The notes below the pieces were generated by a model. The model was not told where the DNA came from and made no database searches. It saw only the letters and a program-made list of their open reading frames with translations. Position numbers and translations under genes: made by a program. A stretch of 64,000 bases of DNA from Microbispora catharanthi (GTDB taxonomy: Bacteria > Actinomycetota > Actinomycetes > Streptosporangiales > Streptosporangiaceae): the NCBI RefSeq assembly GCF_006334915.2, contig NZ_VDMA02000001.1:620001-684000 (forward strand), in the 5' to 3' direction. How positions within the stretch are numbered: the stretch's first letter is position 1; each line of letters opens with the position of its first letter. Below are positions 11,293 through 19,326 of the stretch, piece after piece.

Positions 11293-11463
11293 CTACTCCC
11301 AGCGGAACAATCTAGCCGCCGCCACGGCCGTGGTCTTCCCTGCGCCGTTACGCCCGAGGATGCCGAAGATCTCCCCCTGCCTCACGGTGAACGAGACGTC
11401 ATCCAGGGCCACCGTGCCCCCGTAGCTCTTGTGGAGGTTCTCCACCTCGATCACCGCACTCAC
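11293..11463 (-). pseudogene. ABC transporter ATPase truncated after Walker A
   Basis: GTG 11463 overlaps the upstream membrane-protein stop as GTGA and opens a good ABC ATPase: VIEVENLHKSYGGTVALDD, then GRNGAGKTT (Walker A). After Thr the frame reads AVAAARLFRWE and stops at 11293, leaving 56 residues of an expected 220-300. Q-loop, signature, Walker B and any permease gene are missing, and the histidine kinase follows seven bases later. A deletion has removed the rest of the transporter while keeping the operon intact on both sides. Confidence 0.85.
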
Positions 11464-11819
11464 GGCCGGACCGCCCGGCGCCGGTTGATCTGCACGACCA
11501 CGGCCAGCAGGAGCAGGCCGCAGATGCCCTGCTCGAACTTGAGCCAGAGCGGGAACGTGTCGGGCAGCGCGATGATCACCACGATCGCGACCAGCATGAC
11601 CGCGGTGACGACGCGCAGCCGCAGCAGCATCCGGCGGTCGCCGCGGGCCGCCCGGACCGCGAAGAACAGCGTGAGCAGCGAGGAGGCGGCGACGATGGTG
11701 CTGCGGATCCAGACCGCGGTGGTGACCATCGTCGCGTCGTGCCGAAACACGATCACCGCCACCAGTGTCAGCAGGCTGACCGCGGCGTACCCGCTGATCA
11801 GCCAGACCACATTGCGCAT
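11460..11819 (-). CDS. Small four-TM membrane protein
   Basis: The 119-residue protein has four hydrophobic segments (about residues 5-25, 35-58, 68-88 and 92-110) separated by basic loops (RAARGDRRMLLRLR). I do not recognise a named family. It sits directly upstream of the ABC ATPase remnant with a 4-bp overlap, so it may have been an accessory or sensor subunit of the lost transporter. ATG 11819. Confidence 0.7.
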   Translation of the reverse strand: MRNVVWLISGYAAVSLLTLVAVIVFRHDATMVTTAVWIRSTIVAASSLLTLFFAVRAARGDRRMLLRLRVVTAVMLVAIVVIIALPDTFPLWLKFEQGICGLLLLAVVVQINRRRAVRP

Positions 11820-11933
11820 GTCGGTTGCCTCCGTCTCTTCGTTCCCTGACGGGAATCAGCGTCGCAACGGAGGCACCCCATATGGATCGCCCGATCTCCC
11901 GAGCGGGCGGTGGAATCGGCCGCTCGCCCACGT

Positions 11934-11962
11934 GGTGGAGCGACTCCACCGATCGGTGGAGT
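11934..11962. promoter_or_regulatory. Perfect 20-bp palindrome with a third half-site
   Basis: ACTCCACCGATCGGTGGAGT at 11943-11962 is a perfect palindrome. A further GGTGGAG half-site at 11934-11940 pairs with CTCCACC across 3 bp, so there are three alternating half-sites. It lies about 125 bp upstream of the membrane protein-ABC-kinase-regulator operon and is a candidate operator. Confidence 0.5.
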
Positions 11963-12192
11963 AGGGGCGTTCAGGCAGGGCGGGATCGGCAGGTCGAGGT
12001 CGAGACGGGCGCGGTTCCAGGAGCCCGGCAGCGCGGCCGCCCTCCGGCATCCGGTCGCCGAAGAGCAGCGCGCCGGCCGACGTGACCGGCATCAACCGGC
12101 GTGGCGGCGCCCGCTGATACCGGTCGAGGGCGTGGGACAGCCGACCGGCCGCCTCGGCGTACTCAGGAGGCCGCGCGTGTGGAAGGCGGCGG
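11963..12192 (-). other. Intergenic stretch with an unexplained coding-like frame
   Basis: The gap from 11820 to 12192 holds the palindrome. From about 12165 down to 11940 on the minus strand there is also an open frame with strong G/C third-position bias (YAEAAGRLSHALDRYQRA, later SAGALLFGDRMPEGG). It has no convincing start and matches no family I know, so it may be a gene fragment. Nothing else is seen. Confidence 0.25.
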
Positions 12193-12678
12193 TCACGCGG
12201 TCACCTTCTGGAGGAACTCGCCCACGTTGACCGCGGTCCTGCTGATCTTCTCTTCGAGCGTGAGCGACTCGGGCATCCGCCCGCCGGGCCCGACGTCCTT
12301 CTTGCCCCGCAGGTAGAGGGAGCAGGCCAGGTCGGTGCAGATGTAGGCGCCAACGGAGTTGCCGCTGCCGCCGGTGCGGCGGGCGGTCATCAGCGACACC
12401 CCGTCGCCGGTGTGCGTGGTCAGGCAGAGCGAGCACATGCTGCGCCGTACGTGTCCGGCATTGGAGGTGGCCCGTCGTAGCGCCACCCCCACCAGACGGT
12501 CACCCTGCTCGGCGACCAGGTATGCGCGACCCGGCGAGGAGGGATCCTGCCAGCCCAGGAAGTCCAGGTCGTCCCAGGGCCGCATATCCAGGTCCCTCGG
12601 TACGGCAAGGCGTTTGACCTCGCCCTTGGTGCAGTTGACGAACGAGGCGCGGATCTCGCGCTCGGCAATTGGCCTCAT
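12193..12678 (-). CDS. FBP-domain (FusB-like, EF-G-binding) protein
   Basis: The 161-residue protein resembles the FBP_C family: an N-terminal basic segment (EIRASFVNCTKGEVKRLAVP), then a treble-clef zinc site made by MCSLCLTTH and YICTDLACSLYLRGKK. FusB/FBP proteins bind elongation factor G and free it from stalled or fusidic-acid-bound ribosomes; the actinobacterial members are generally uncharacterised. ATG 12678 gives MRPIAEREI, the normal N terminus; the longer open frame upstream is not conserved-looking. It stands alone. Confidence 0.8.
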   Translation of the reverse strand: MRPIAEREIRASFVNCTKGEVKRLAVPRDLDMRPWDDLDFLGWQDPSSPGRAYLVAEQGDRLVGVALRRATSNAGHVRRSMCSLCLTTHTGDGVSLMTARRTGGSGNSVGAYICTDLACSLYLRGKKDVGPGGRMPESLTLEEKISRTAVNVGEFLQKVTA

Positions 12679-12922
12679 AGGCCCGAACCTACCGATGGCC
12701 GGTTTTATGGGCAATCGATTATGCATCCTCCTAGGAGCCCTAGGCAGGCCATCATGTGTCACCGGCACCGTCACCGCGGGTCCGTTCACTGGCCGTTCCG
12801 CGGTGCAGGTCGCCCGACGCCGACCATCACCTGAGCTCCCCATGTGCAGGGGGTGACGGAGTGAGCACTCTCCGTTACCGTTCGATTACTAAGAGAGAAG
12901 TTCGGCCCGCCCAAGGAGCGTC

Positions 12923-13231
12923 ATGAGAAGGTTCGTCCTCGTCCCCGCCCTGACGGCCGCGACAATCGCGATCAGCGCCGGCGCCGCCTACGCCTCCCAG
13001 TACGTCGCCTATGAGGGACCCGGCTTCAGCGGCAGGTCGGTGGTCATCGACCGCTGCGGCGTGTCCAACATCCCCTTCCACGGGTCGTACCGGTGGTACG
13101 GCGACGGCCAGAGCGGCCGGATGTACAACCAGCCCGACGCTCAGGGCGTGGCCCACTTCACGCTCGCCGCCGACAGGAACGCGGAGCAGAGGACTCCGGT
13201 CGGCTGGAAGAGCATCTTCATCGTCTGCTGA
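12923..13231 (+). CDS. Secreted beta/gamma-crystallin-like or I36 inhibitor-like protein
   Basis: The 102-residue precursor has a Sec signal peptide (MRRFVLVPALTAATIAISAGAAYA, cleavage probably after AYA at about 24). The mature part opens with YEGPGFSGRSVVID, the Y/F-x-x-x-x-F/Y-x-G-x-S Greek-key signature of beta/gamma-crystallins and of Streptomyces metalloproteinase inhibitor-type I36 proteins. Two cysteines (DRCGVSN and the C-terminal Cys) could form a disulfide. AAGGAG lies four bases before ATG 12923. The target is unknown. Confidence 0.75.
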   Translation: MRRFVLVPALTAATIAISAGAAYASQYVAYEGPGFSGRSVVIDRCGVSNIPFHGSYRWYGDGQSGRMYNQPDAQGVAHFTLAADRNAEQRTPVGWKSIFIVC

Positions 13232-13244
13232 CCCCGGCTCCGCC

Positions 13245-13280
13245 ACGCCCCGTCCCCGGGACCCTCCGGGGGCGGGGCGT
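13245..13280 (+). terminator. Hairpin terminator after the secreted protein gene
   Basis: ACGCCCCG (13245-13252) pairs with CGGGGCGT (13273-13280), with additional C/G pairing inside. It begins 14 bp after the stop codon at 13231. No T tract is present. Confidence 0.6.
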
Positions 13281-13421
13281 TCCGCGTTGCGGGAGGACCA
13301 CCGCCTCCCGGCCGTGCCCCGGCCGGGCCATGCCGGCGATCGCTCCCACCGTCGCGCGACTCGACGCCCGCGCCCGAGAAACGCCGATGCGGCTGCCGAC
13401 GCCGGCTGAAAGACTGCGCGG

Positions 13422-14012
13422 ATGATCGCATGGGAACCGAAGAATGATCTGCACCGCTATCTGCAAGCCGCCCGCGACGCTCTGCTGTGGAAGCTCGACG
13501 GGCTCTCCGAGTATGAGATCCGCCGCCCGCTGACCCCCACCGGCACCAACCTCCTGGGGCTCGTCAAACACCTCGCGGGGGTGGAGGCGGGCTACTTCGG
13601 CGAGACCTTCGGGCGGCCGTTCGGCGAACCGCTGCCGTGGATGGAGGACGACGCCGAGGACAACGCGGACATGTGGGCCACGGCGGACGAGTCGCGTGAC
13701 GACATCGTCGGGCTGTACCGCCGGGTATGGCAGCACGCGGACAGCACGATCGCCGCGCTGGCGCTCGACGCGACCGGCCGCGTGCGGTGGTGGCCGGACG
13801 AGCGGAACGAGGTGACGCTGCACCAGATCCTGGTGCACGTGATCGCCGAAACCAACCGGCACGCCGGCCACGCCGACATCGTCAGGGAGCTCATCGACGG
13901 GGAGGCCGGGATGCGGGACGGCAACCTCAACCTGCCCTCCGGCGATCAGGAGTGGTGGGAGAGCTACCGGAACCGGCTGGAGCAGACGGCGCGGCAAGCC
14001 GGCCAGAACTGA
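13422..14012 (+). CDS. DinB-family (DUF664) protein
   Basis: The 196-residue four-helix protein has DinB/YfiT metal-site histidines: LGLVKHLAGVEAGYFGE (first His), and ILVHVIAETNRHAGHADIVRELIDG (the H-x3-E-x2-RH-x2-H motif typical of DUF664 proteins). Actinobacterial members are often mycothiol-dependent S-transferases, but activity here is unproven. ATG 13422 has GAAAG upstream. It is monocistronic by appearance. Confidence 0.85.
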   Translation: MIAWEPKNDLHRYLQAARDALLWKLDGLSEYEIRRPLTPTGTNLLGLVKHLAGVEAGYFGETFGRPFGEPLPWMEDDAEDNADMWATADESRDDIVGLYRRVWQHADSTIAALALDATGRVRWWPDERNEVTLHQILVHVIAETNRHAGHADIVRELIDGEAGMRDGNLNLPSGDQEWWESYRNRLEQTARQAGQN

Positions 14013-14256
14013 TCGCGTTTCGCGCCACTCGGATCGTCGCGGCGGCCGGGAGCGCCTTGTCGGTGCCCGGTGACGTGCCGGGCGGCCCGCCCGAGCGGGA
14101 CGAGGGGCGTCGGGGTGCGCCGCCGGCCTGGCCGTACCAGGGGAACGCCACGCTGAGTCCGGCCTCCGGAACTGGCCGGAAGTACGGTCGCGGGCGGCGC
14201 GAACCATGCTTCCGGCCGATAACGGCAGGGGGCCGCCGCCCGCAGGATGAGGCCCC

Positions 14257-15306
14257 ATGCATCGTGAGAACGCCACCTCCCCCGCCGTGCGCCTCCGGCC
14301 CGGCGAGGCCGGCCACGCCACCACCTCGGCGGGCCGCCCGCGCATCGCCGCGCTCGACGTCGTGCGCGGGTTCGCCTTGTGCGGGATCCTGCTCGCCAAC
14401 GTCCAGCCGATCGCCGCGACCGGCGCGTTCGTCGCGCCGTCCACCCCCGGGGGAAGTGAGGCCGCCTGGCTGGGCCTGCTCGTCGAGCAGCGTTTCTTCC
14501 CGATCTTCTCCCTGCTCTTCGGCGTCGGGTTCTCGCTGCTGCTGGACTCCGCGGCCGCCCGCACCGCCCGCCCGCGCGTGGTCCTGCTGCGCCGGCTCCT
14601 GGCGCTGCTCGCGCTCGGCGTGGCGCACTTCGTGCTGCTGTGGCACGGCGACATCCTGAGCACCTACGCTGTCATCGGCCTGCTGGTGCTGCTGCCCTCG
14701 ACCTGGCTGCCCCGGCTGGCCGTCGCCGCCCTCGCTCCCGCGTTCGTCGCGGTGTCGCTGCTCGTCGGAGGCGACCGGTTCGCCCTGATCGCCGGGCTGT
14801 TCCTGCTGGGCTCGGCACTGGTCCGGTACGGCGTGATCGACCGGCTGGAGCAGTCGGCGCGTGTGCCGGCCGTGCTCGGGCTGGTCCTGGCCGCCGCCGC
14901 GGCGCCCGTGCTGTGGCTCCAAACCCGGTTCGACTCGGCCGACCGCGGCTTCAGCATCTCCCTGGCCGGGGCCGGACTGCTGATCGCCGGGGTGTACGTC
15001 TGCGCCCTGCTGCTTGTGCTCAGGACCCCGCTGCGGCCGGTGCTGCGGGCCGTGTTCGCGCCGCTCGGGCGGATGGCGCTGACCAACTATCTGTCCGCGA
15101 CTGTCCTCGTGCTGGCGGCGGGCCGCGCCCTCGACGGCCCGCCGCACACCTGGCCGGCCCCGGCCGTGCCCCTGATCGCCGGCGTCATCCTCGCCGTCCA
15201 GTGGGTGTGGTCCACCCTGTGGCTGCGCCGCTACCGGCAGGGCCCGCTGGAGTGGCTGTGGCGCTGGGCCACCTGGGCCCACCGCCCGCCCCTTCGCCGT
15301 GACTAG
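14257..15306 (+). CDS. DUF418-domain membrane protein (YeiB-like)
   Basis: The 349-residue polytopic protein has about nine hydrophobic segments. The N-terminal [21 protein letters not shown] and the C-terminal [18 protein letters not shown] followed by [22 protein letters not shown] are hallmarks of the DUF418/YeiB family, related to membrane acyltransferases. Function is unknown. The 3' end overlaps the convergent azoreductase stop by 4 bp. Confidence 0.88.
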   Translation: MHRENATSPAVRLRPGEAGHATTSAGRPRIAALDVVRGFALCGILLANVQPIAATGAFVAPSTPGGSEAAWLGLLVEQRFFPIFSLLFGVGFSLLLDSAAARTARPRVVLLRRLLALLALGVAHFVLLWHGDILSTYAVIGLLVLLPSTWLPRLAVAALAPAFVAVSLLVGGDRFALIAGLFLLGSALVRYGVIDRLEQSARVPAVLGLVLAAAAAPVLWLQTRFDSADRGFSISLAGAGLLIAGVYVCALLLVLRTPLRPVLRAVFAPLGRMALTNYLSATVLVLAAGRALDGPPHTWPAPAVPLIAGVILAVQWVWSTLWLRRYRQGPLEWLWRWATWAHRPPLRRD

Positions 15307-16040
15307 ACGACGCCACGACCGCGAGCCGAGAGAGCCTGCGGAAACGCCCGGTCACCCTCCCCTTCCCCGGCCAGCGCACTCACCGCGGCGTACGCCTCGG
15401 CGAGTGACCTGTCGCCCAGCTCCCGGAAGCGGGCCAGCGCCGGGACGTCCCCGGCGCGGGTCATCTCGGCCTGCACGACGTGCAGGTTCTCCTCGGCCAC
15501 CCCGAGTTCGAGGAAGTACGTCCGCAGGTAGGGCGTCTGGAAGTCGAAGCCCTCCCGCGGGGTGCCGGGACCGTAGGCGCCGCCCCTGGCGGTGACCACC
15601 ACCACCCTCGTGCCGCGCAGGCGGCTGCTCTCCGTGGCGGGATCGGCGTACGCCCCCGGGAAGGTCACACGGTCGATCCACGCCTTGAGCGCGGCGGGCA
15701 CCGTGAAGTTGTACATCGGGACGCCGACCAGCACGGTGTCCGCCGCCAGCAGTTCCCTGATCAGCGGCAGCGTCAGCGCCCACTCGCGTTCCTCGCCCGG
15801 GCCGGTGACCATCGCGGCCACCCGCGCGAGCGGGACGACCCCGTGCCGCTCCACCCGGCGGCCGAGCGTCGTGTAGGCGTGAGACACCAGCGGCACGGGG
15901 TCGGCCGCCAGATCCCGGTAGCGGTACCCGATCGTGCCGTGCCGCCGGCACCAGACCTCGGCGAACGACGCCGTCAGCCGCCGGGTGACCGAATCGCCCG
16001 CGAGGCTCGCGCTGGAATCGACATGCAGCAATGACGTCAC
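15303..16040 (-). CDS. FMN-dependent NADH-azoreductase-like flavoprotein
   Basis: The 245-residue flavodoxin-like fold protein opens [19 protein letters not shown] (FMN phosphate loop) and has the AzoR signature [22 protein letters not shown] and the second FMN loop [12 protein letters not shown]. These enzymes reduce quinones and azo dyes with NAD(P)H and help against oxidative or thiol stress. GTG 16040 has GGAGAGG upstream. It is divergent from an ECF sigma factor across only 64 bp; the gap contains an ECF41-type promoter that reads toward the sigma gene. Confidence 0.88.
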   Translation of the reverse strand: MTSLLHVDSSASLAGDSVTRRLTASFAEVWCRRHGTIGYRYRDLAADPVPLVSHAYTTLGRRVERHGVVPLARVAAMVTGPGEEREWALTLPLIRELLAADTVLVGVPMYNFTVPAALKAWIDRVTFPGAYADPATESSRLRGTRVVVVTARGGAYGPGTPREGFDFQTPYLRTYFLELGVAEENLHVVQAEMTRAGDVPALARFRELGDRSLAEAYAAVSALAGEGEGDRAFPQALSARGRGVV

Positions 16041-16041
16041 C

Positions 16042-16068
16042 TGTCACCTCTCCTGCCTCGTGTACGTC
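16042..16068 (+). promoter_or_regulatory. ECF41-type promoter
   Basis: TGTCACC (16042-16048), exactly 16 nt, then CGTC (16065-16068). The published ECF41 consensus is TGTCACA-N16-CGTC, so 10 of 11 specified bases and the spacing match. It reads rightward into the sigma-factor gene at 16105. Confidence 0.7.
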
Positions 16069-16104
16069 ATGGTGGTGACGAAACACGCGGGGGAAAGGTG
16101 ACCG

Positions 16105-17046
16105 ATGGGCGAGCACGACGGGCTGGCGGAACTGTTCGAGACGCACCGTCCCCATCTGCGTGCGGTCGCCCACCGCATGCTCGGCACCGGGGGCGAGGCC
16201 GACGACGCCGTCCAGGAGACCTGGCTGCGGCTGAGCCGCTCCGACGTCAGCGAGGTCGCCAACCTCGGCGGATGGCTGACCACGGTCGTCTCCCGCGTGT
16301 CCCTCGACATGCTGCGCGCCCGGGCCGCCCGCCGGGAGGAGGCCGCGCCGCGGCCGTACGACCAGGCGCGGGACGACCGGGCAGTGGACAGCACGGTGTG
16401 GAACGGCGCGGTGTGGAACGGCGCGGGCGACCCCGAGCAGGAGGCCGTGCTGGCCGACTCCGTGGGCCGGGCGCTGCTCGTCGTGCTGGACACGCTGACT
16501 CCCGCCGAACGGGTCGCGTTCGTGCTCCACGACGTCTTCGCCGTGCCGTTCGACCAGATCGGCCCCATCGTGGGGCGGTCGCCGGCCACCGCCAAGAAGC
16601 TCGCCAGCCGGGCACGTCACCGGCTGCGGGGCAGGTCAGAGACCACCGGCGCGGAGGCCGTGCGGCACCGGCGCGTCGTGGACGCCTTCCTCACCGCCTC
16701 ACGCGAGGGCGACATGGACGGGCTGATGGCGGTGCTGGCGCCCGGAGTGGTGCGCCGGGCCGATCCGGCCGCGTTGCCGCCGGGTGTGCCGGCGGTGGTG
16801 CGTGGTGCTGGGGCTGTCGCGCGGGAGACCGTCGTCCTCGGCCGGCGGGCCCGGTTCGCCGAACCGGCGCTCGTCAACGGAGCCGTGGGCGTCGTGGTGG
16901 CGCCGCGCGGCCGGTTGCTGCTCGCCCTCGCCCTGGCGGTCGAGGGCGAGCGGATCGCCGAGATCGACGTGGTGGCCGACCCCGCGCGGCTGCGCGCGCT
17001 GGACCTCGCTCTTCTGGACCTCGCTCTTGTGGGCCAGGCCGTGTGA
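16105..17046 (+). CDS. ECF sigma factor with SnoaL-like C-terminal domain (SigJ/ECF41-56 type)
   Basis: The product is 313 residues. Region 2 is HRMLGTGGEADDAVQETWLRLSRSDVSEVANLGGWLTT, and region 4 is RVAFVLHDVFAVPFDQIGPIVGRSPATAKKLASRARHRL. A SnoaL/NTF2-like extension follows from about residue 190 (VVDAFLTASREGDMDGLMAVLAPGVV). In these groups the extension, rather than an anti-sigma factor, controls activity. The linker lacks the WLPEP motif of canonical ECF41 and instead has a small duplication (VWNGAVWNGA). An ECF41 promoter lies upstream, so autoregulation is likely. Confidence 0.9.
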   Translation: MGEHDGLAELFETHRPHLRAVAHRMLGTGGEADDAVQETWLRLSRSDVSEVANLGGWLTTVVSRVSLDMLRARAARREEAAPRPYDQARDDRAVDSTVWNGAVWNGAGDPEQEAVLADSVGRALLVVLDTLTPAERVAFVLHDVFAVPFDQIGPIVGRSPATAKKLASRARHRLRGRSETTGAEAVRHRRVVDAFLTASREGDMDGLMAVLAPGVVRRADPAALPPGVPAVVRGAGAVARETVVLGRRARFAEPALVNGAVGVVVAPRGRLLLALALAVEGERIAEIDVVADPARLRALDLALLDLALVGQAV

Positions 17047-17212
17047 GGGTGCACCTACGGCCTGGTGTAGGGTGCCGGTCACGGCGGCGACGACACGAGG
17101 AGGTGAGCCCCATTACCGCTGAACACGTCGGGTGCTCCCTTCTCCCCATGCGTACGGTCGCGTAGAGACAGACGACCGCGGGAGCGCCCTCGGCACTCCG
17201 AAAGGCTCTCCC

Positions 17213-18010
17213 TTGTCACTGTCCTTCTCCCCCGCTCTTCCCTCGATCGTGGCCCGGCTGCGGGCCGCCGGATGCGTGTTCGCCGAGGACGAGGCCCGTC
17301 TGCTGGTCTCCGCCGCGCGTACGCCCGCCGAGCTCGACGACATGGTGGACCGGCGCGCCCGCGGCCTGCCCCTGGAACACGTCATCGGGTGGGCCGAGTT
17401 CTGCGGTCTTCGGCTGGCCGTCGATCCGGGGGTCTTCGTGCCCCGGCCGCGCACCGGGTTCCTGGTCCGCCAGGCCGCCGCACTCGCCCGGCCGGGCGCC
17501 GTCGTCGTCGACCTGTGCTGCGGCTCGGGTGCGATGGGCGCGGCCCTGGCCGCCACCGCGGGGCCGGTGGAGTTGCACGCCGTGGACGTCGACCCCGCCG
17601 CCGTACGCTGTGCCCGCCGCAACCTCGCCTCTGCGGGCGGCAGGGTGTACGAGGGCGACCTGTACGCGGCCCTGCCGGCCGCGCTGCGGGGCCGGGTGGA
17701 CGTCCTCGTCGCCAGCCCGCCGTACGTGCCCACCGGCGCGATCGGGCTGTTGCCGCCGGAGGCGCGCGAGCACGAGCCGCAGGTCGCGCTCGACGGCGGC
17801 GCCGACGGGCTCGACGTCGTGCGCCGGGTCGTCGCCGGGGCGGACCTCTGGCTCGCGCCGGGCGGCCATCTGCTCGTGGAGACGAGCGAGAGCCAGGCGG
17901 AGGAGACCGCCGAGGCTGTCGCCCGTGCGGGGCTCGCCGCCCGCCTGACACACGACGAGGAACTGGACGCGACCGCCGTGATCGGAACCCGGCCGAGCCC
18001 CGCTCACTGA
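17213..18010 (+). CDS. HemK-like protein N5-glutamine methyltransferase
   Basis: The product is 265 residues from TTG 17213, chosen because GAAAGG lies seven bases upstream; GTG 17132 gives a longer, less conserved-looking N terminus without a ribosome site. The N-terminal helical domain (EDEARLLVSAARTPAELDDMVDRRARGLPLEHVIGWAEF) and FVPRPRTGFLV match PrmC/HemK enzymes. The SAM motif is VVDLCCGSGAMGAAL. The catalytic NPPY motif reads SPPY here (VLVASPPYVPTG). It may methylate a release factor or another protein glutamine, but the Asn-to-Ser change leaves specificity open. Confidence 0.85.
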   Translation: MSLSFSPALPSIVARLRAAGCVFAEDEARLLVSAARTPAELDDMVDRRARGLPLEHVIGWAEFCGLRLAVDPGVFVPRPRTGFLVRQAAALARPGAVVVDLCCGSGAMGAALAATAGPVELHAVDVDPAAVRCARRNLASAGGRVYEGDLYAALPAALRGRVDVLVASPPYVPTGAIGLLPPEAREHEPQVALDGGADGLDVVRRVVAGADLWLAPGGHLLVETSESQAEETAEAVARAGLAARLTHDEELDATAVIGTRPSPAH

Positions 18011-18089
18011 GCGGCCACGGCGGCGCAAAACCGGCTGATCGGCTCCGGGTGCCCTTGTCCGGGCCCTCGGGGAGTAAAGGAGCATACCC

Positions 18090-18974
18090 GTGACAGACGC
18101 GACGTCCTTCCTGCTGGAACGCCTGCACGCGGCCGGCCTGACCGACGTCGTCGCGGTCGAGCCGGCCACCGGGGGCCTCGCCGCGACCGCGGGGCTCGCG
18201 CGCCGCGGTGACGGCACGTCGGTGTTCGTCAAGGCGTTCGGCGAGCCGCCGTCGGACGACGCCTTCGCCGCGGAGGCCGAAGGGCTCACCGCGCTGCGCG
18301 AGGCGGGCGGCGTCGCCACGCCCGAGATCATCCTCGCGGACCGCGACCTGCTCGTGCTGTCCGTGCTGCAGGCCCGGCCGGGCACCGAGGCCTTCTGGGA
18401 GCGGTTCGCGCATGTGCTCGCCCACCTGCACACCACCACGCGGTACCCCCGGTTCGGGTGGCACCGGGACAACTGGCTGGGCCGACGTCGGCAGGTCAAC
18501 ACCTGGGATGACGACGGGTTCGAGTTCTTCGCCCGGCATCGTCTGCTGCGCTGGCTCGGCGAGCGTCGCGTCCAGGAGGCGCTCGACACCGCGGACCGGG
18601 CGGCGCTGGAGCGGCTGTGCGATCGGCTGCCCGAGCTGCTGCCGGTCAGGCCCGCGTGCCTGACGCACGGCGACCTGTGGGCGCTGAACGTCATGGCCAC
18701 CCCCGGTGGGCGGCCCGCCCTGATCGACCCGGCCGTGTCGTACACGTGGGCCGAGGTCGACCTGGCGCACCTCTGGACGACGGCGCCGCCGCCCGAGGCG
18801 CACGTGTTCTTCGAGCTGTACGCCGAGCTGACCGGGCTCGACCGCGACTGGCGCGAACGCATGCCGATCCTCCAGCTACGCCAGCACCTGGCCGTGATCG
18901 CCCAGTTCGACCCCGACTGGGGCGCCGCCGACCTGGTGCGCGCCACGCTCGCCCCGTTCCGGAGGCGGCCGTGA
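18090..18974 (+). CDS. Fructosamine kinase-family protein
   Basis: The 294-residue FN3K-family kinase has the N-terminal nucleotide-binding sheet ending SVFVKAFGE, FGWHRDNWLGRRRQVN (family signature), the catalytic loop CLTHGDLWALNVM and ALIDPAVSYTWAEVDLAHLW (metal-binding Asp-Pro-Ala). Family members phosphorylate ketosamines so that glycated proteins can deglycate, or act on ribulosamines. GTG 18090 has AAAGGAG seven bases upstream. No operon partner is evident. Confidence 0.9.
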   Translation: MTDATSFLLERLHAAGLTDVVAVEPATGGLAATAGLARRGDGTSVFVKAFGEPPSDDAFAAEAEGLTALREAGGVATPEIILADRDLLVLSVLQARPGTEAFWERFAHVLAHLHTTTRYPRFGWHRDNWLGRRRQVNTWDDDGFEFFARHRLLRWLGERRVQEALDTADRAALERLCDRLPELLPVRPACLTHGDLWALNVMATPGGRPALIDPAVSYTWAEVDLAHLWTTAPPPEAHVFFELYAELTGLDRDWRERMPILQLRQHLAVIAQFDPDWGAADLVRATLAPFRRRP

Positions 18975-19013
18975 GCTCTCTTCCCCTGTGCAGGCCGGCC
19001 TCTTGGGCCGGTG

Positions 19014-19127
19014 TCACTCGGCGTGCGGCTTGACCCGACCGCGGATCTTGCGGCGCACGTGCGGCCGCTGGTCGCCGAGCGAGATGCCCAGCGTCGGGAA
19101 CTGCTTGGCGATCTCCAGCGCGGTGAG
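19014..19127 (-). pseudogene. Orphan C-terminal gene fragment, unidentified
   Basis: A 37-codon minus-strand stretch with strong codon bias reads LTALEIAKQFPTLGISL followed by GDQRPHVRRKIRGRVKPHAE and a proper stop at 19014. The frame closes upstream (TAA) after a few non-coding-looking codons. It looks like the tail of a deleted gene; I cannot name the family. Confidence 0.35.
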
Positions 19128-19161
19128 AGGGCCCGGAGCTGTAGCTGTGTGACCAGGCGTT

Positions 19162-19278
19162 TACGAGGGTGAAATCGAGATCCGGCCGGTGGTGCTCGAG
19201 CCCGCCGAGTACGTCGTGCCGAGTCCGGAACGCGAGGACTACCTGCGGACGCAGATCGCGCACCGATTAGGTTTCCGC
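19162..19278 (+). other. Coding-like fragment upstream of the reductase
   Basis: In frame with, but preceding, the DHFR-like gene is a codon-biased run YEGEIEIRPVVLEPAEYVV followed by PSPEREDYLRTQIAHRLGFR. It could be the 3' remnant of another gene. Together with the minus-strand fragment at 19014-19127, it makes the 18975-19326 gap a probable deletion scar. Confidence 0.25.
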
Positions 19279-19326
19279 GCCGCGCCCGTCTGTACGTGTG
19301 AGATCGACTCACGGAAGGCTGGCACG

